NCBI GenBank assembly: GCA_036346405.1
Contig: CM070548.1
Coordinates: 73,255,739-73,319,738 of the forward strand
DNA length: 64,000 bases
Origin: Phyllostachys edulis
Taxonomy: Eukaryota; Streptophyta; Magnoliopsida; Poales; Poaceae
Reading direction: 5' to 3'
How positions within the stretch are numbered: the stretch's first letter is position 1; every line of letters starts with the position of its first letter. The notes beneath the pieces are model-generated. The model was given only the letters and a program-made list of their open reading frames with translations, made no database searches and was not told where the DNA came from. The position numbers and the translations under genes are program-made. Of this stretch, positions 21,301 through 34,092 are shown in pieces.

Positions 21301-24300
21301 TTGGTAGATTACGCAGACGTCGACATGGATGTTGGTTTCAACTACGAGCCGAGTATCGTCTCATCCGATGGCATTGCTGCCTCCAGAGATCTTTCTGCAG
21401 ATCCAGGAGACCATGCCACCGATGGAGTTGAGGAGGGATCCTTATCCCCCACAACAGTACGTCCAATAGAGGAATCGATTTCCTCAAAGGACAAGGGTCA
21501 ATCCAACCATAATCAGGACTACACCCAGGCGGACTCACAACACGACGAGAGTTTTTCCTCCGAGTGTCTGAGTCCCCCTAAGGCAGTCCGACTTGGCAAG
21601 ACAAGTTCTGGAAGCCACAATTCCAGGGCTTCGCCAGCATCTAGTGGTCCTCTCTCCGGTTAACGCCACAGAGAATGGAATCAAGCATGTTTTTTCTGCA
21701 AATTCGACCATCTCTCTGCAGGTCACACCTATGGACAGAGACAGTTATAACCCAGAGTTCCCCTTCCTGGAGGGGGTTACTCCAAGTCGCCAGATGGTGT
21801 CTCTCGACTACTCCTCAAGTGGAGAGGCCTCAAGCGCAAGTGAGAATCATCAATGGGAGGTCTTCGTCCTTTCCTCGGATCAAGGTCACCCTTCTAGAGA
21901 CCGAACTAAGGACCCTCCCCGAAGATCACGCACTGCGCCCCCTCGTAACAATGGCAAGGGCACAACCAGTGATGAACAGAACCAACACTCTGATGAGTGT
22001 GAGAGAAATCCTCGACATACCCACACTCCATTGAGGCAGTTTCAAGGATCTGATGTGGAAGATCTTGAAGCAATTCGATGGAAGAAAATTGCAGCCCAGA
22101 AAAATCTGCCTGGACGCATCCAGTATCAGTCAAAGGAAGCTCAAGAACTCCAGCACATCAACGTCCTCCTCGAGAACCCGACTTGAGAGCTTGCCCAAGT
22201 GCCAGGCTACGACCTCTTCGTCGAAGAGATCGCACAAAGTCTTCGGAACACGATGGCAAGACTGGAAGCACCTCGCCAACATCATTCAGGAAGTCGTAGC
22301 AATACGACTTTCTCAACTACCAGTCGTTCGAACAATTCACCGCTTAAAGATCGGCGCAACGACAAGTCGCATCAATCTCCTACCCGAAGAAATGTCCTTC
22401 GAACGTCAGATGATCAACAAGCCACTCGGAGAGGTGATCGCTCACCATTCGACATGGAAATCTGCAGCTGCAGATGGAATACGAGGAGTATTTCCCTCGT
22501 AAGACCGAGACCTACTACATGTCAGGTCAACCTATCACCGGGTATCGTCGAATACGATCACCTGGTGATATCAACCCTTCTTTCTTGCAAAGGAGGCGTC
22601 AAGAAGTCATTTTCGGATGTCGGGCCTTCTCACCTGACCTCCGAGCAGTTTGCTGGCCGCCTCGTTTTTAACCAGTGAACATGGAAAAGTTTGATTGATC
22701 TCAGAATCCCATCGAATTCCTTCAAATTTACACAACAGCTGTCCGAGCAGCAGGAGGAGGAGAGCATGTAATGGCGAATTACCTTCCAACTGTGCTCGAA
22801 GGGTCCGCTCAATCGTAGCTACTAAACCAACCACTCGAGTCGATCTATTCGTGGCAACACCTCTGCGACCTTCTACCAGCAAACTTCCAAGGCACCTACA
22901 ATCGCCCTGGAAAGGAGGACGACTTGCACCGGATGAGACAAAACGACCACGAGACCTTGCGCCAATTCATCAGGCGCTTTAGTCAGGTTTGTAATTCAAT
23001 TCCGGAGGTTTCTGACTCATCTGTCATCAGAGCTTTCAAGCAGGGAGTCCGCAGTAGAAGAATAACGGAAGATATCGCTTTGAATCCTCCTGCTACCGCC
23101 GAACTTTTTGAGATGGTCGATCGGTATGCGACTGCTTCTGAGGCAGTCGAATGGAACAACAAAATCGATCGGGAAGATAATACCTCTCGAGAGCCAGGCG
23201 AAGGTGGCAAAAAGAAGGATAAGAAAGCAAAAAAATCCAAGAACAAGGCGAAGGGCCAAAAACCTCAAGCCAGCGGTCCTAAGAAGGTCTTGGCTGTAAA
23301 TGACAAGGAGCCACGAAGTTCCAAACCATACTCTGACCGAAGCAAAGGTAAGCACCCCGATCGAAAGAATGACAAGACTAGGTGGTGTCCTTTCCATAAA
23401 AAGGAAGGACATGATCTTCGCAACTGCCAAGTTTTCCAACGAAAACTCGAGGACTACTACAACGGCAAAGGACCACTTCCCACTCTCGAGCAAGTATGGC
23501 AAACGAGTGGTAGTAAGTCGTCGGATGACGATGAGGAGATGTCGTTCCAAGATCCACAACATACCGTCGAGCACATCTACGGGGGATCGTCGGCATATGA
23601 ATCAAAGCGAAAGCTTAAAGCTGCCGAACGCGAGGTAAACTCCATAGACCCTCCTATCGTCAATAAATTACCGAAGTGGTCAGAAGTCACCATCTCCTTC
23701 AAGAAGGGTGATTGCCCGATTCCTTCGACTCGACCAGGTCGCTATCCAATCGTAGTCGAACCCACCATCAACAATTGTCGAGTCAATCGAGTTTTAGTTG
23801 ATGGTGGCAACTCGTTAAACATCCTGTTTACGAGTGCCCTAGATGAAATGCAAGTACCTAGGACTAAGGTAAGACCAGTACGATACTCCTTTCATGGGAT
23901 CGTACCGGGGTCTTCGGTCAAACCTATTGGCCAAGTTTCTCTTCTTTTAACATTTGGTTCACCAAGTAATTTCAGAACAGAGAAGATCTCCTTTGATGTG
24001 GTCGATTTCGATATGGCATATAACGCCATACTCGGACGACCAACTTTGGCAAAATTCTTAATGGCTACTCATTACGGGTATCAATGTCTTAAGATGCAAG
24101 GTCCCAAAGGAGTAATCACAATCCATTGTGACAAGAAGATGGAGCATACCTGCGACCATCGATCCCTCGAGAGGGTTGGTCAAATACCAACTCGAGAAGA
24201 AAGTCAGCCTTCGACTAACAAGTCGAAGCCTAAAGCTGCACCAAAGCCGAACGACCAAGTCAAAGAGATTCCTCTGGACGCAGGGGAGCCCTCGAAGACT

Positions 24301-24333
24301 GTTCGCATCAGGGATACTTCCGACCCCAAGTAG
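21301..24333 (+). pseudogene. Gag and protease of gypsy B
   Basis: The N-terminal part (21301-22190) is spread over two frames. The frame at 22924-24333 is long and open: Gag domain (HETLRQFIRRFSQVCNSIPE, SDSSVIRAFKQGV), a lysine-rich linker, then a knuckle-like CPFHKKEGHDLRNC. The protease motif is VDGGNSLNILF (about 23800), with FDVVDFDMAYNAILGRPTL downstream. The usual form is VDGGSSLNILF, so S-to-N beside the active site is a small oddity. A stop at 24331 separates it from RT. Confidence 0.85.
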
Positions 24334-25348
24334 GAAGACGCCTTCATCACCTTCCTCCGAGCTAACGCAGATGTCTTCGCGTGGCAAGCATCCGACATGC
24401 CCAGAGTCCCCAGGGAGGTGATCAAGCACAAGCTAGCTTTACGGCCTGATAAAGTACCCGTAAAATAAAAATTACGGAGATTTGCCCCTGATTGACGAGA
24501 TGCTATCAAATCAGAATTGGACAAGCTACTTAAAGTAGGCTTTATACGAGAAGTTGATCACCCAGAGTGGTTGGCTAACCCTGTAATGGTTAGGAAGTCG
24601 AACGGCAAATGGCGCATGTGCGTAGACTTCACTGATCTAAATAAAGCTTGTCCAAAAGATAATTTCCCTTTACCTCGTATCGATCAGTTGGTTGATTCTA
24701 CTGCAGGTTGTGACGTGTTAAGTTTTCCAGATGCATATTCTGGTTACCACCATATCAATATGTGTCTAGACGATGAAGAAAAGACCACATTCATTACACC
24801 ATTTGGTATATTTTGCAATATCAAAATGCCATTTGGTCTAAAAAATGTCGGCGCTTCTTTTCAACGCTTAATGCAATCGACTTTTTCATCTCAACTAGGC
24901 CGAAACCTGGAAGCCTATGTTGATAATCTAGTCGTTAAAAGCATCAAGAGACTTAATCATATCACTGACCTACAAGAAACATTCGACAACCTCAGAAAAC
25001 ACCGCTTGAAACTCAATCCTGAGAAGTGTGTGTTCGGAGTCTCTTTAGGAAAATTGCTTGGATTCCTAGTATCTATACGAGGAATCGAAGCAAATCCTGA
25101 AAAGATACAGGCCATTGTCCAAATGCGCCTTCCGACCACGAAGAAAGAAGTCCAGAAACTCACAGGGTGCATAGCGGCTTTAAGTCGTTTCATCGCGTGG
25201 CTGGGAGAAAAAGGACTACCCTTCTTCAAACTTCTAAGGAAGCACGAGAGTTTTGAGTGGTCGAAAGAGGCAAACGTTGCCCTTGAGGATGTCAAGAGGT
25301 ATCTTACGAGTGCTCCTATTATGGTTTCTCCGAGGCCAGAAGAGACGC
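24334..25348 (+). pseudogene. Reverse transcriptase of gypsy B, catalytic motif altered
   Basis: From EDAFITFLRANADVFAW the palm and fingers are recognisable (GFIREVDHPEWLANPVMVRK, CVDFTDLNKACPKDNFPLPR, DAYSGYHHI, MPFGLKNVGASFQRLM). The YVDD box reads YVDNLVV, so the second catalytic aspartate is asparagine (about 24920). The frame 24517-25353 has no stop, but upstream stops near 24333, 24468 and 24495 break it. Element D cuts it at PRPEET. Confidence 0.9.
25344..25348. repeat. Left target-site duplication of gypsy D
   Basis: GACGC, repeated exactly at 37865-37869. Confidence 0.9.
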
Positions 25349-28300
25349 TGTAACATTCTGATTTTTCCAAGCGCTTTTAAAAATGTGTAAAATAAATTAA
25401 AACTATTTTGCTCTAGTGAGAATTCAAAGTTGGGTTACTGTTGGAAGGATTTGGGTTGTTGTGTCTTCTTGTTAGTGAGCTCGACAACTCTCCTCAGAAC
25501 CTATCTCCTTCGGTCTTGTAGATTTAGACCTCCCTTAAAAGCTTAAGACTTTGTCTTATTGGAGTATCCCTTTGTCCAGTCTCCTTTCTTTGAACTTGGT
25601 CACTTAGATCTTTTGTTGGTTTGAATCTCTTAGATTCAAACCAATTTTCTGCTCGCACTTCTCTTAGGTTTAGATCTCTTATCGCCGGGCACTTCATAGT
25701 GCCCAGATCCCTTTATTTGGACCTCTTTGTAATTTCGTGGCCCTTTTGTGTGCCTTCGTTTTCCTAGTTCAATTGAACTGTATTGACTTTCGCTCTGAGC
25801 CGAGGAGACCTCCTCGAGAGGAACTCCTTTGTGGAATGTCTCGAACCACTCCGCATGGACCTCCCTTGTATTTGATCCCATGGTCTCGACCTTCTCCCTC
25901 TCTAATCTAAGGGTCTAGACCTCTCAAGCGTTATGTCCCTTTAGAGACCTCCTATTTGTTCGAATCGGACGGCTAAGACCTCCCTCACCTCGAATCCAAT
26001 GGTTCAGACCTCCCATGCGCTATACCCTTAGCGGACCTCCCTCTACATTCAATCCAACGATTTGGACCTGCCTTGCTTTGAATCCAAGGGATTAGACCTC
26101 CCATGCTCTCTGTTCTCTCGAGGACCTCCCCTCATGTGACTCTTGGTCGTGGACCTCCTCTCGGAGATCCAACCGCTCCGACCTCCTCGCCAGACCTCTG
26201 TGGTGAGATCGACCGACGGGACCTCCCCTGTCTGGACCTCCATAACCTTTAGACCTCCCCTGTCCTCGGGCTTAAGACCTCCTAAACCACTCGGACCTCC
26301 CTAAGGACCTCTCTCATGGGTAAGACCTCCCCATTGTTGACCCGACTGTTTCAAAATTTACTGGCCCCACTTGTCAGTCTTAGTCAACCTCATTTCCTCC
26401 GCCACATAAATGTCTTAGGCATTTAATGCAGGTCTTGTCACATTTAATGCATTCAAATACGTGGTGTATACCTTGAACCTAGTCACTTAGTTGTACTCTG
26501 ACATACTTCCTTGTTCCTTCTCAAAGCATCATACGTGTTCTTTTAATGTACCTTTCACCCAGGGTGGTGGTGACACCTGCCCTGACAATCACCAACTTTT
26601 GACTTACCTCTATACTTATCCTTGGCACGTAAGTGTCTAGTTTTTATCACCTATTGTTGACTATTAGCGTCCAAGAAACCGGTCATTTTGCCTACTTCAC
26701 GTTCACCATTGTGGCTCGGGTCGATGGCCTTCGTATGCTCATGTAGTTCACGACCTCTTTTCCATCCATTGCTTTTCCTTGTCCCTGGTAAGTCCTCTGC
26801 TAGTTTGCCTCACTGCTGTATTGATCATGGTATTGAATTGGTCGTGTCCCTCACAGGACCTTCTTTTGTGGACTTCCGTGGCTTTTTGTACAAGGACCCC
26901 CCCCCTCCTTGGTTTTGCGCTAGGGCTGCCTTGCAGGACCTCCTTGTTCTATCACTCATATCACTTCCTTAGGGTCTTTTGTTACAAGACCACCCTCATC
27001 TGGTGAGCCTAGACCTCCTCTCTAAGAACCCAATCTGGAGTTGAAACCTCCTCTGTTGAATATGTATTGGTTGTTCTTTTGAGATTCTTATGGTCTTCTT
27101 ATTGTTCTTAATTGGATCTTTATTTGAATCTTCTTTGAACTTGCCTTATATACATATATATATGTGTGTAGATTGTGAAGGTTCCCAAGAGTCTCGAGGA
27201 TTACAAGAGGAAGAATCTCAAAGTAGTGAGCAAGGCAAGTTGCACTTTTGAACATATTGCACCCAAGAATTCAAAGTATTATGTTCTGCTTTTTAAAATA
27301 TATTACATGCCTATGTTTATCAAGTTAATTCAATCCCGGTTTAACTTTAGAGTATCCCCATTTCCTTTGTATGACCTCTTGTGCTTGGGGTGAACACCTT
27401 GTCACCATTAAGTTAAACTTGGCTAATGCAAGAGCACAAGCCAAGAACATTTGATAAAACCTATGCTTAGTAATGCTTAGACCAAAACTATTGATTTGGG
27501 GAAATCTTTACCAACACAACCAAATAATATTTAAATGTTTTCACCATGACATTGGGTTGTCATGGAGGTATGAAAATGGTCTTTGGGTAAGCAAAGAGAA
27601 CAAACAATTGGTTTGGTCGGGGCAAATTGGATTGCTTGGTTGGTGCAATGTTTATGCAATCGGACTCTAACCTCGCTAGGGTGGAGGTCCAAGGGTTAGT
27701 GAATGTTGCCCTAGTCATGTGAGGACCGGTCTTTGAGCGACCAATGCCATGCCTATAATGGGCTATGCCACAATCGTGCGACCACATGTCTCGAGAATGG
27801 GGTGTGGGACTGGCCGAGTAATTTGCAAAACTCCACTACATGTCGCTCCATTGGTGGTGTGGGAGGTCTTGTCGACTAGAGGTCTTTGATGACCCATTGT
27901 TCCATTTGGTGCAAGAGGGGCTTTCCAACGGATTGCGATCCATAGGAAGGTGAAACCTTAGCAAGGAAAGGCGTGGTGGAGTGATGCATTGTAAAAGCCT
28001 TGTCTTGAGCTCTAGATCTCTTACCTTTGGTAGTGAGAGATGGTATTGACGAATGCCGGACAAACTAGGGTACTCAAGTCGTGTGGGTAAAGTGCACAAC
28101 CTCTCGCAGAGTTAAATCTATTGAATAGCCGTGTCCACGGTCAAGGACATGCTGGCAAAGGCCACTTGAAGTTAGATATTGATTTTGGGGTTTTCCAGAA
28201 ATGGTTTCAAATCTGTTTTGGGATTGTTATCCCTTGGGTTTGGGCAAGGAGCCTAATATCGAGAGGTATCCTTCACCGCTTTTTGATGATTGATATCCAA

Positions 28301-29109
28301 CTGAAAAATTGTTTTGATATAAGGAGTATTATTTATTAAAATTTGGCTTTAAGAACATAATAATGGTACTTAAAAGAAAATTGGCTTTGTGCAAAATAAC
28401 CCTATTATGCCATCCTTGATTACCCATTATGCATGTCATATTGTTAATCCACGGGTGTAACTTGCGCACGATGGTAGTGCTCACTCTTGCTCATTACAAT
28501 CTTTGCCAGAGAAGACTTTGGTAGTGATGGAGATCAAAGCGACTAGGTTATGCCTCGGTCACCGCCTGTGGCGTGTTGATGGACTTTTGTGTTATCTTTT
28601 GACCTCTTTTTGCTTTTATGTACTTGTGTTGGGCCCAAGGCCATCCTGTAATCAACAACATTAAATATTATGTTTCAATAAAGGTATGTTCGGATGTCAT
28701 CACCTTTGTGCTTGTCTTTGTGAAGAGCTAGCCATGATCCTTGGGGTGGCTCAGTTTCACAGGAACCTTGAGTAAATTTGAACCTCCCCACCTCCTTTGT
28801 GGAGTGTGGCGCAGGAGGCACCGAGGTGGTCTCAGACCTCCACGACCTCCTCTGGAGGCTCGTGGGAGATTTTGGGAGCCCTCTCGGTCCTCCTCATCCT
28901 CTTCTCGCTTGGGCTGTGGTAAAGTTCTCATGTGCTCCGGGTTCTAAGACCCTCTCTCGGGTTGTGATCTCTCGACCTCCAGGAGGTCTTGCTGACCTCT
29001 GGCGGTCTTGAAGGTCAACCCGAGAGGTCCTTGAGGACCTCTGGGAGGTCTCTTTGGACTTTCCAGAGGTCTGGAGGATCTCTGGGAACCCTAGGATTGG
29101 GTCGTCACA
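25349..29109 (+). repeat. 5' LTR of gypsy D
   Basis: 3,761 bp from TGTAACATTCTG to GGGTCGTCACA. It is packed with GACCTCC motifs: about twenty in 25520-26340, more near 26940-27020 and 28830-28980. A TA-rich TATA candidate lies at 27147-27170, and near the end the perfect dyad GACCTCCAGGAGGTC lies at 28974-28988. No gene is seen inside; short open frames are chance. Confidence 0.92.
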
Positions 29110-29113
29110 AAAG

Positions 29114-29126
29114 TGGTATCGAGCAC
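29114..29126 (+). other. Primer-binding site of gypsy D
   Basis: TGGTATCGAGCAC. The expected initiator-methionine site is TGGTATCAGAGC, so an A appears missing inside CAG, the same change seen repeatedly in this element. Confidence 0.8.
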
Positions 29127-29559
29127 CTTTCGATCAGAGGTCGTAACCTAGTAGAAATGGTTGTAGTATTTCAAAATTTCTTTATGACAAAAGAACAATA
29201 AAATGTTCTTTCTTACCTGGGTCATCTTTCCATTCTTATCTTTTCTGGTTCTTTCTCTTACCTTAACCTCATCTTATCTTGCTCTTTCTACATACCCATT
29301 TATAATATTAAATGGACCTTCTTGCCTTCGAAATTTCTTATTAGAGGTTTTAAGTTAGGTCTGGTACATTAGAACCTCCCTAAAAAGGGTAAGACACGTG
29401 TAGTATGATATGTGATAAGTTGAAGTTTTTGTAAAGGCTCTTATTGCTGAGTTCTTTGTGTTGGAGTTGTGATTGCTGAAATTGATGGTTGGGCTAGTTT
29501 TCCTTAGCTTCTTCTCTTTTCTTTTCCGGCCTTGGTCTTTGGGACATTATGGTCACCTC

Positions 29560-30875
29560 TAGGAATGGCGGTGGCAATTCAAGCCATCATAGTCGACAAG
29601 TTGAGGAAGAGGCGAGAACCGCCATATGGACCAACCAAAATAGAGGAGTTGAGGGTGAACAAGGGCAACCAACATCACAACCACCCCACCTCCAAATTGA
29701 AGGTCCTACTTGGACACAATCATAGCCAACCAAACTCAATTGATAAACTTACTTTCACAGCCTATTGCCAACACTCAATCTCTGCAAGTCGCAGAAGATT
29801 CTCAACCTCAAGCTCCAGCTCCACCTCCACCAAGATCTAGTATTGCAGAATTTATGAGGCTGCGCCTCCAACTTTCTCCAGGAGTGCAGAACCTTTGGAG
29901 GCCGATGATTGGTTAAGAGCAGTTGGTAGAAAATTGGACATGGTGCAGTGAGACCATGAGAGGGTACTCTTTGCTTCTCACCAACTTAGTGGACCAGCCT
30001 CTGAGTGGTGGGACAATTTTAGTCAATCCCATCCTAACCCTCAGGATATTACATGGGATGAATTCAAGAAAGCCTTTCATCGTGCTCATCTCCCACCTGG
30101 TATGATGTCATTAAAGAGGACAGAATTTCGCACTTTGAAGCAAGGTGGACGTACTGTTAATGAATACATGCACAAGTTCAATCAGTTAGCAAGATACGCT
30201 CCTGGGGATGTTGCTACCGATGAGAGCAAGCAAGAACACTTTATGGAGGGGTTGAATGATAATATCTCAGTGCATCTGGTTTCCCAGGAACACACAGATT
30301 TCCAGCAATTGGTGAGTAAGGCCATCCGACAAGAGGACAAACTCCAAAAGATGGAAGGCCGAAAAAGAAAGAAAGCTGTGCAGAGGTTTAACCCTGGAGG
30401 ATTTCCTAAGCCTAGGACCTCCCAGTCCCAGACCTCTCAGCATAAGTCCTCACGGACTTCCTCTAGAGCATCAGGGTCGGAGCAGCATTCAAGCAGGTCA
30501 AGTTATCATAGGACCTCCTCTGGGAGTCAGTTTCCAAAGAAGCCAACTAAGACCTCCTCAGTTGGTGTGACCTGTTTCTTTTGTAATGAAATTGGACACT
30601 ACGCAAATAAGTGCCCAAAGAAGCTACAAATCGCAGCGTCAGTTCGACCTGAACAAGGGGTATCGGCTCAAGGAAGTGCCTCAAGTGTGAAGCCTACCAC
30701 TAAGGTCGTTAAGGGCCGTGTCACACATGTCACGGCAAAGGAGGCACATGATGCACCTGACGTTGTCCTCGGTATGTTCCCTGTTAATTCTGTGTTAGCC
30801 TCGGTTTTATTTGATTCAGGGCTTCCCATTCTTTTGTTTCAAGCAAATTTGTGGGAAAGTGTGGACTATCTATAA
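29560..30875 (+). pseudogene. Gag of gypsy D
   Basis: Fragments from about 29560 (MAVAIQAI, LTAPPP-like low complexity). A clean frame at 30102-30875 carries the Gag domain (MMSLKRTEFRTLKQGGRTVN, FNQLARYAPGDVATDESKQ, HFMEGLNDNISVHL), a serine-rich linker and the knuckle CFFCNEIGHYANKCPKK (about 30574). The frame runs on into the start of protease (VLASVLFDSG), where it shifts. Confidence 0.85.
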
Positions 30876-31166
30876 TACCTTTGGCTAACCCTATGTTAAT
30901 ACATGTCCGGGCATAGATATGAGGACTAATACCCTTTGCCCAAATCTCACTTTAGAAATTTACGAGTATTATTTCATGCCGACTTGATAGTTTTACCAAC
31001 TCAAGGATGGATGTAATCCTTGGTATGAATTGGTTGGCTAAGAACAAAGGATGATTAATTGTGTTACTAAGTCCATAATCCTTACCAATGAACAAGGAAA
31101 TAGAGTGGAGTTCCACCAAAGACTTCCCTTCATACGTAACCTCTTCTAACTAATTTAAAGGAGGTT
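30876..31166 (+). pseudogene. Protease region of gypsy D
   Basis: Broken retropepsin: LFDSG at about 30810 in the preceding frame, then remnants (VDLIVLPTQGWM-like near 30985 and VILGMNWLAKN near 31019) in shifted frames. Confidence 0.6.
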
Positions 31167-32760
31167 GTGAGGTCGAAGACCTCCAATGGTCGAGAGTATT
31201 TGGATGTGTTCCCCGAGGAGCTCCCTGGTATGCCACCCGACAGGGACATATCCTTTCTAATAGACCTTGCTCCTGGAACAGCACCCATATCTAAAAGACC
31301 TTACAGGATGCCTGTGAATGAACTTGTAGAATTGAAGAAACAGATCCAAGAATTGAAGGAAAAAGGATTTATTAGACCAAGTTCTTCACCATGGGGAGCA
31401 CCTGTGCTGTTTGTCAAGAAGAAAGACAGTAGCTTGAGAATGTGTGTGGATTATAGATCACTTAATGAGGTTACTATTAAGAACAAATATCCATTGCCAA
31501 GGATAGATGACCTCTTTGATCAACTTAAGGGGGCAAGTGTGTTTTCCAAAATAGACCTAAGGTCTGGTTATCATCAACTTAAAATCGGGCAGAGGACATT
31601 CCCAAAACACTTTTACCACAAGGTATGGACTATATGAGTTCACTGTGATGTCATTTGGATTGACCAATGCTCCAAACTTATTTTATGACCATGATGAACA
31701 AAGTATTCATGGACTTCCTTGACAAATTTGTGGTGGTATTTATTGATGATATCCTCATCTATTCTAAAAATGAAGCGAACATGAAGACCACCTAAGAAGG
31801 GTGTTAGGAAGATTGAGAGAGCAGCATCTCTATGCTAAATTGAGTAAATGTGAGTTTTGGCTAAGTCAAGTAGCCTTCTTAGGCCATATTATTTCAGCCA
31901 AAGGAGTAGTCAGAGATCCTCAAAAGTGGAAGTCATCTGAATCGAGACCTCCTAAAACAAAGGATCGAGGTAAGAAGCTTTCTTGGACTAGCTGGTTATT
32001 ATAGGAGATTCATTAAAGATTTTTCTAAGATTGCTAGGCCCCTTACTCAACTTTTGAAAAAGGAAAAGAAGTTTGAGTGGACTAAGACCTGTGAACAAAC
32101 TTTTCAGAGGTTGAAGGAAAAACTTACCACATCTCCTGTGTTGACACTCCCAGACATTCAAAAGGACTTTGAAATATTTTGTGATGCTTCTCATCAAGGT
32201 GCAGGCTGTGTGTTAATGCAAGATAGAAGGGTAGTGGCATATGCCTCTAGGCAGTTAAGACCTCATGAGGAGAACTACCCTACACATGATCTTGAACTAG
32301 CAAATTGTTGTACATGCTTTAAAGATATGGCGACATTACCTCATTGGCAATCGGTGTGAGGTATATACTGACCACAAAAGCTTGAAGTACATTTTCACAC
32401 AAGCAGAGCTGAACTTAAGACAGAGAAGGTGGTTAGAATTAATTAAGGACTATGACCTTGGGATACACTATCACCCAGGTAAAGCCAACACAGTGGCTGA
32501 TGCTTTAAGCCGAAAAGGGTACTGTAATACCTTGTCGGTTCAGCAACAACAACCCAGTCTATATGAGGAAATGAAGTACCTCAATTTGGAGATAGTAGAG
32601 CAAGGTTGTATAAATACTTTGGAGATATATCCAACTGTTCTGGATCAAATCAAGAAACAACAAGAAGGAGATGAGGACATCCAAGACATCAAGAGAAATA
32701 TGAGAAAAGGTAAAGCCTTAGGCTTCTCCGAGGATGAAAAAGGAGTAATATGGTTTGGTA
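31167..32760 (+). pseudogene. Reverse transcriptase and RNase H of gypsy D
   Basis: 31167-31637 covers fingers and palm ([64 protein letters not shown]). A shift follows, then MSFGLTNAP and [10 protein letters not shown] (about 31738-31765). The thumb is at 31801-32004 ([20 protein letters not shown]). RNase H lies at 32054-32510 ([36 protein letters not shown], then [20 protein letters not shown] and ADALSRK). The catalytic residues are present; only frame breaks disable it. Confidence 0.9.
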
Positions 32761-33860
32761 GCAGAATTTGTGTGCCAAACAACCCGTAAATCAAACACTC
32801 ATTTTGGTGGAAGCACATGGATCACCATACTCAATCCACCCGGCGGTACCAAAATGTATCGAGACCTTAAAGAAAGGTCTTGGTGGACCAAGATGAAGCA
32901 AGATGTGGCTAAGTATGTGGCCCAATGTGATGTGTGTATGAGAGTTAAAGCCCTACACCAAAAACCATTTGGTTTGCTCTGACCCTTACCCATACCGAAT
33001 GGAAATGGGAGCAAGTGGGCATGGATTTTATTCTTGGTTTGCCTAGGACCCAATCGGGTATGACTCCATATGGGTGGTGGTTGTGAGGCTAACTAAGGTA
33101 GCACATTTTATACTGTCAAGACCACCTACACTAGCAATGTCTGGCAGATCTATATATGGCGTAATTGTTTGTTTGCATGGAGTGCCCAAAAGAATAGTGT
33201 CGACAGAGGATCACAATTCACCTCGAGGTTTTGGCAAAGTTTGCATGAAGCCCTAGGTACTAAACTCAACTTTAGTACAGACTTATCATCCTCAAACCGA
33301 TGGGCAAACAGAGAGGGTAAACCAAATATTGGAGGACATGCTTAGGGCATGTGCACTAGACTTTGGGAAAAGTTGGGACAAAAACTTGCCCTATCTTTGA
33401 GTTTTCTTATAATAATAGCTATCAAGCTAGCCTTCAAATGTCCCGTTTGAGGCTTTATATGGTAGACCTTGTAGGACACCACTTCTTTGGGATGAGGTGG
33501 GAGAACATCAACTTTATGGGCGGACACGATCAAAGATCCGAGAGCAAGGTCAAGTTGATTAAGGAACGGTTGAGAGTGACCCAATCTCGACAAAAGAGCT
33601 ATCTTGACACCCGACGAGAGACTTATCCTTTGAGGTTGGTGACTTTGTTTACCTCGAGTAACACCAATTCGGGAGTTAGAAGATTTGGATTAGAGGTAAG
33701 TTGGCACCAAGGTATGTAGGACCATACAAGATCTTAACGAGACAAGGTGAAGTAGCATATAAGTTGGAACTTCAGAGTCCTTGGCGGCAAGACACAACAT
33801 TTTTCATGTATCACAACTAAGGAAATGCCTACGAGTTCACGAAGACCATCTTCTTGTGGG
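32761..33860 (+). pseudogene. Integrase of gypsy D
   Basis: The zinc-binding part ends CDVCMRVKALHQKP (about 32930). The core is in pieces: MDFI at about 33020, the second aspartate region IVSTEDHNSPRGF at about 33195 (normally IVSDRGSQFTSRFW, lost by one base), and YHPQTDGQTERVNQ at about 33283. The C-terminal part includes KLIKERLRVTQSRQKSY and HVSQLRK-like remnants. Confidence 0.85.
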
Positions 33861-34056
33861 ACGACTTAGACTTGCGGAAGACCTTACATATGTGGAGCGC
33901 TTGATTAAAATTCGGATGTTGCGAGCGAGTCACCGTAAGTAGAATTATCAAATCATACAAAGTACAATGGAGCCATCATCCGAGAGCGAAGCTACATGGG
34001 AAAAAGAAGAGGACCTCAAGAACAACTACCCTACCTCTTTCTTCGATTCTGTTTGA
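33861..34056 (+). pseudogene. Chromodomain-like C-terminus of gypsy D
   Basis: Recognisable segments are TYVERLIKI, then YKVQWSHH and EATWEKEEDLKNNYPTSF, ending at a TGA near 34053. The VQWSHH...EATWE pattern is that of chromovirus chromodomains. Confidence 0.7.
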
Positions 34057-34092
34057 ATCTCGAGGTCGAGATTCTTCTAAGGAGGGTAGGTT

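Noticed and set aside
26688..27006. Open frames inside the 5' LTR of gypsy D (and copies at 35465-35757)
   Set aside because: Repeated in both LTRs with different frames and indels; no domain; expected in a 3.8-kb LTR by chance.
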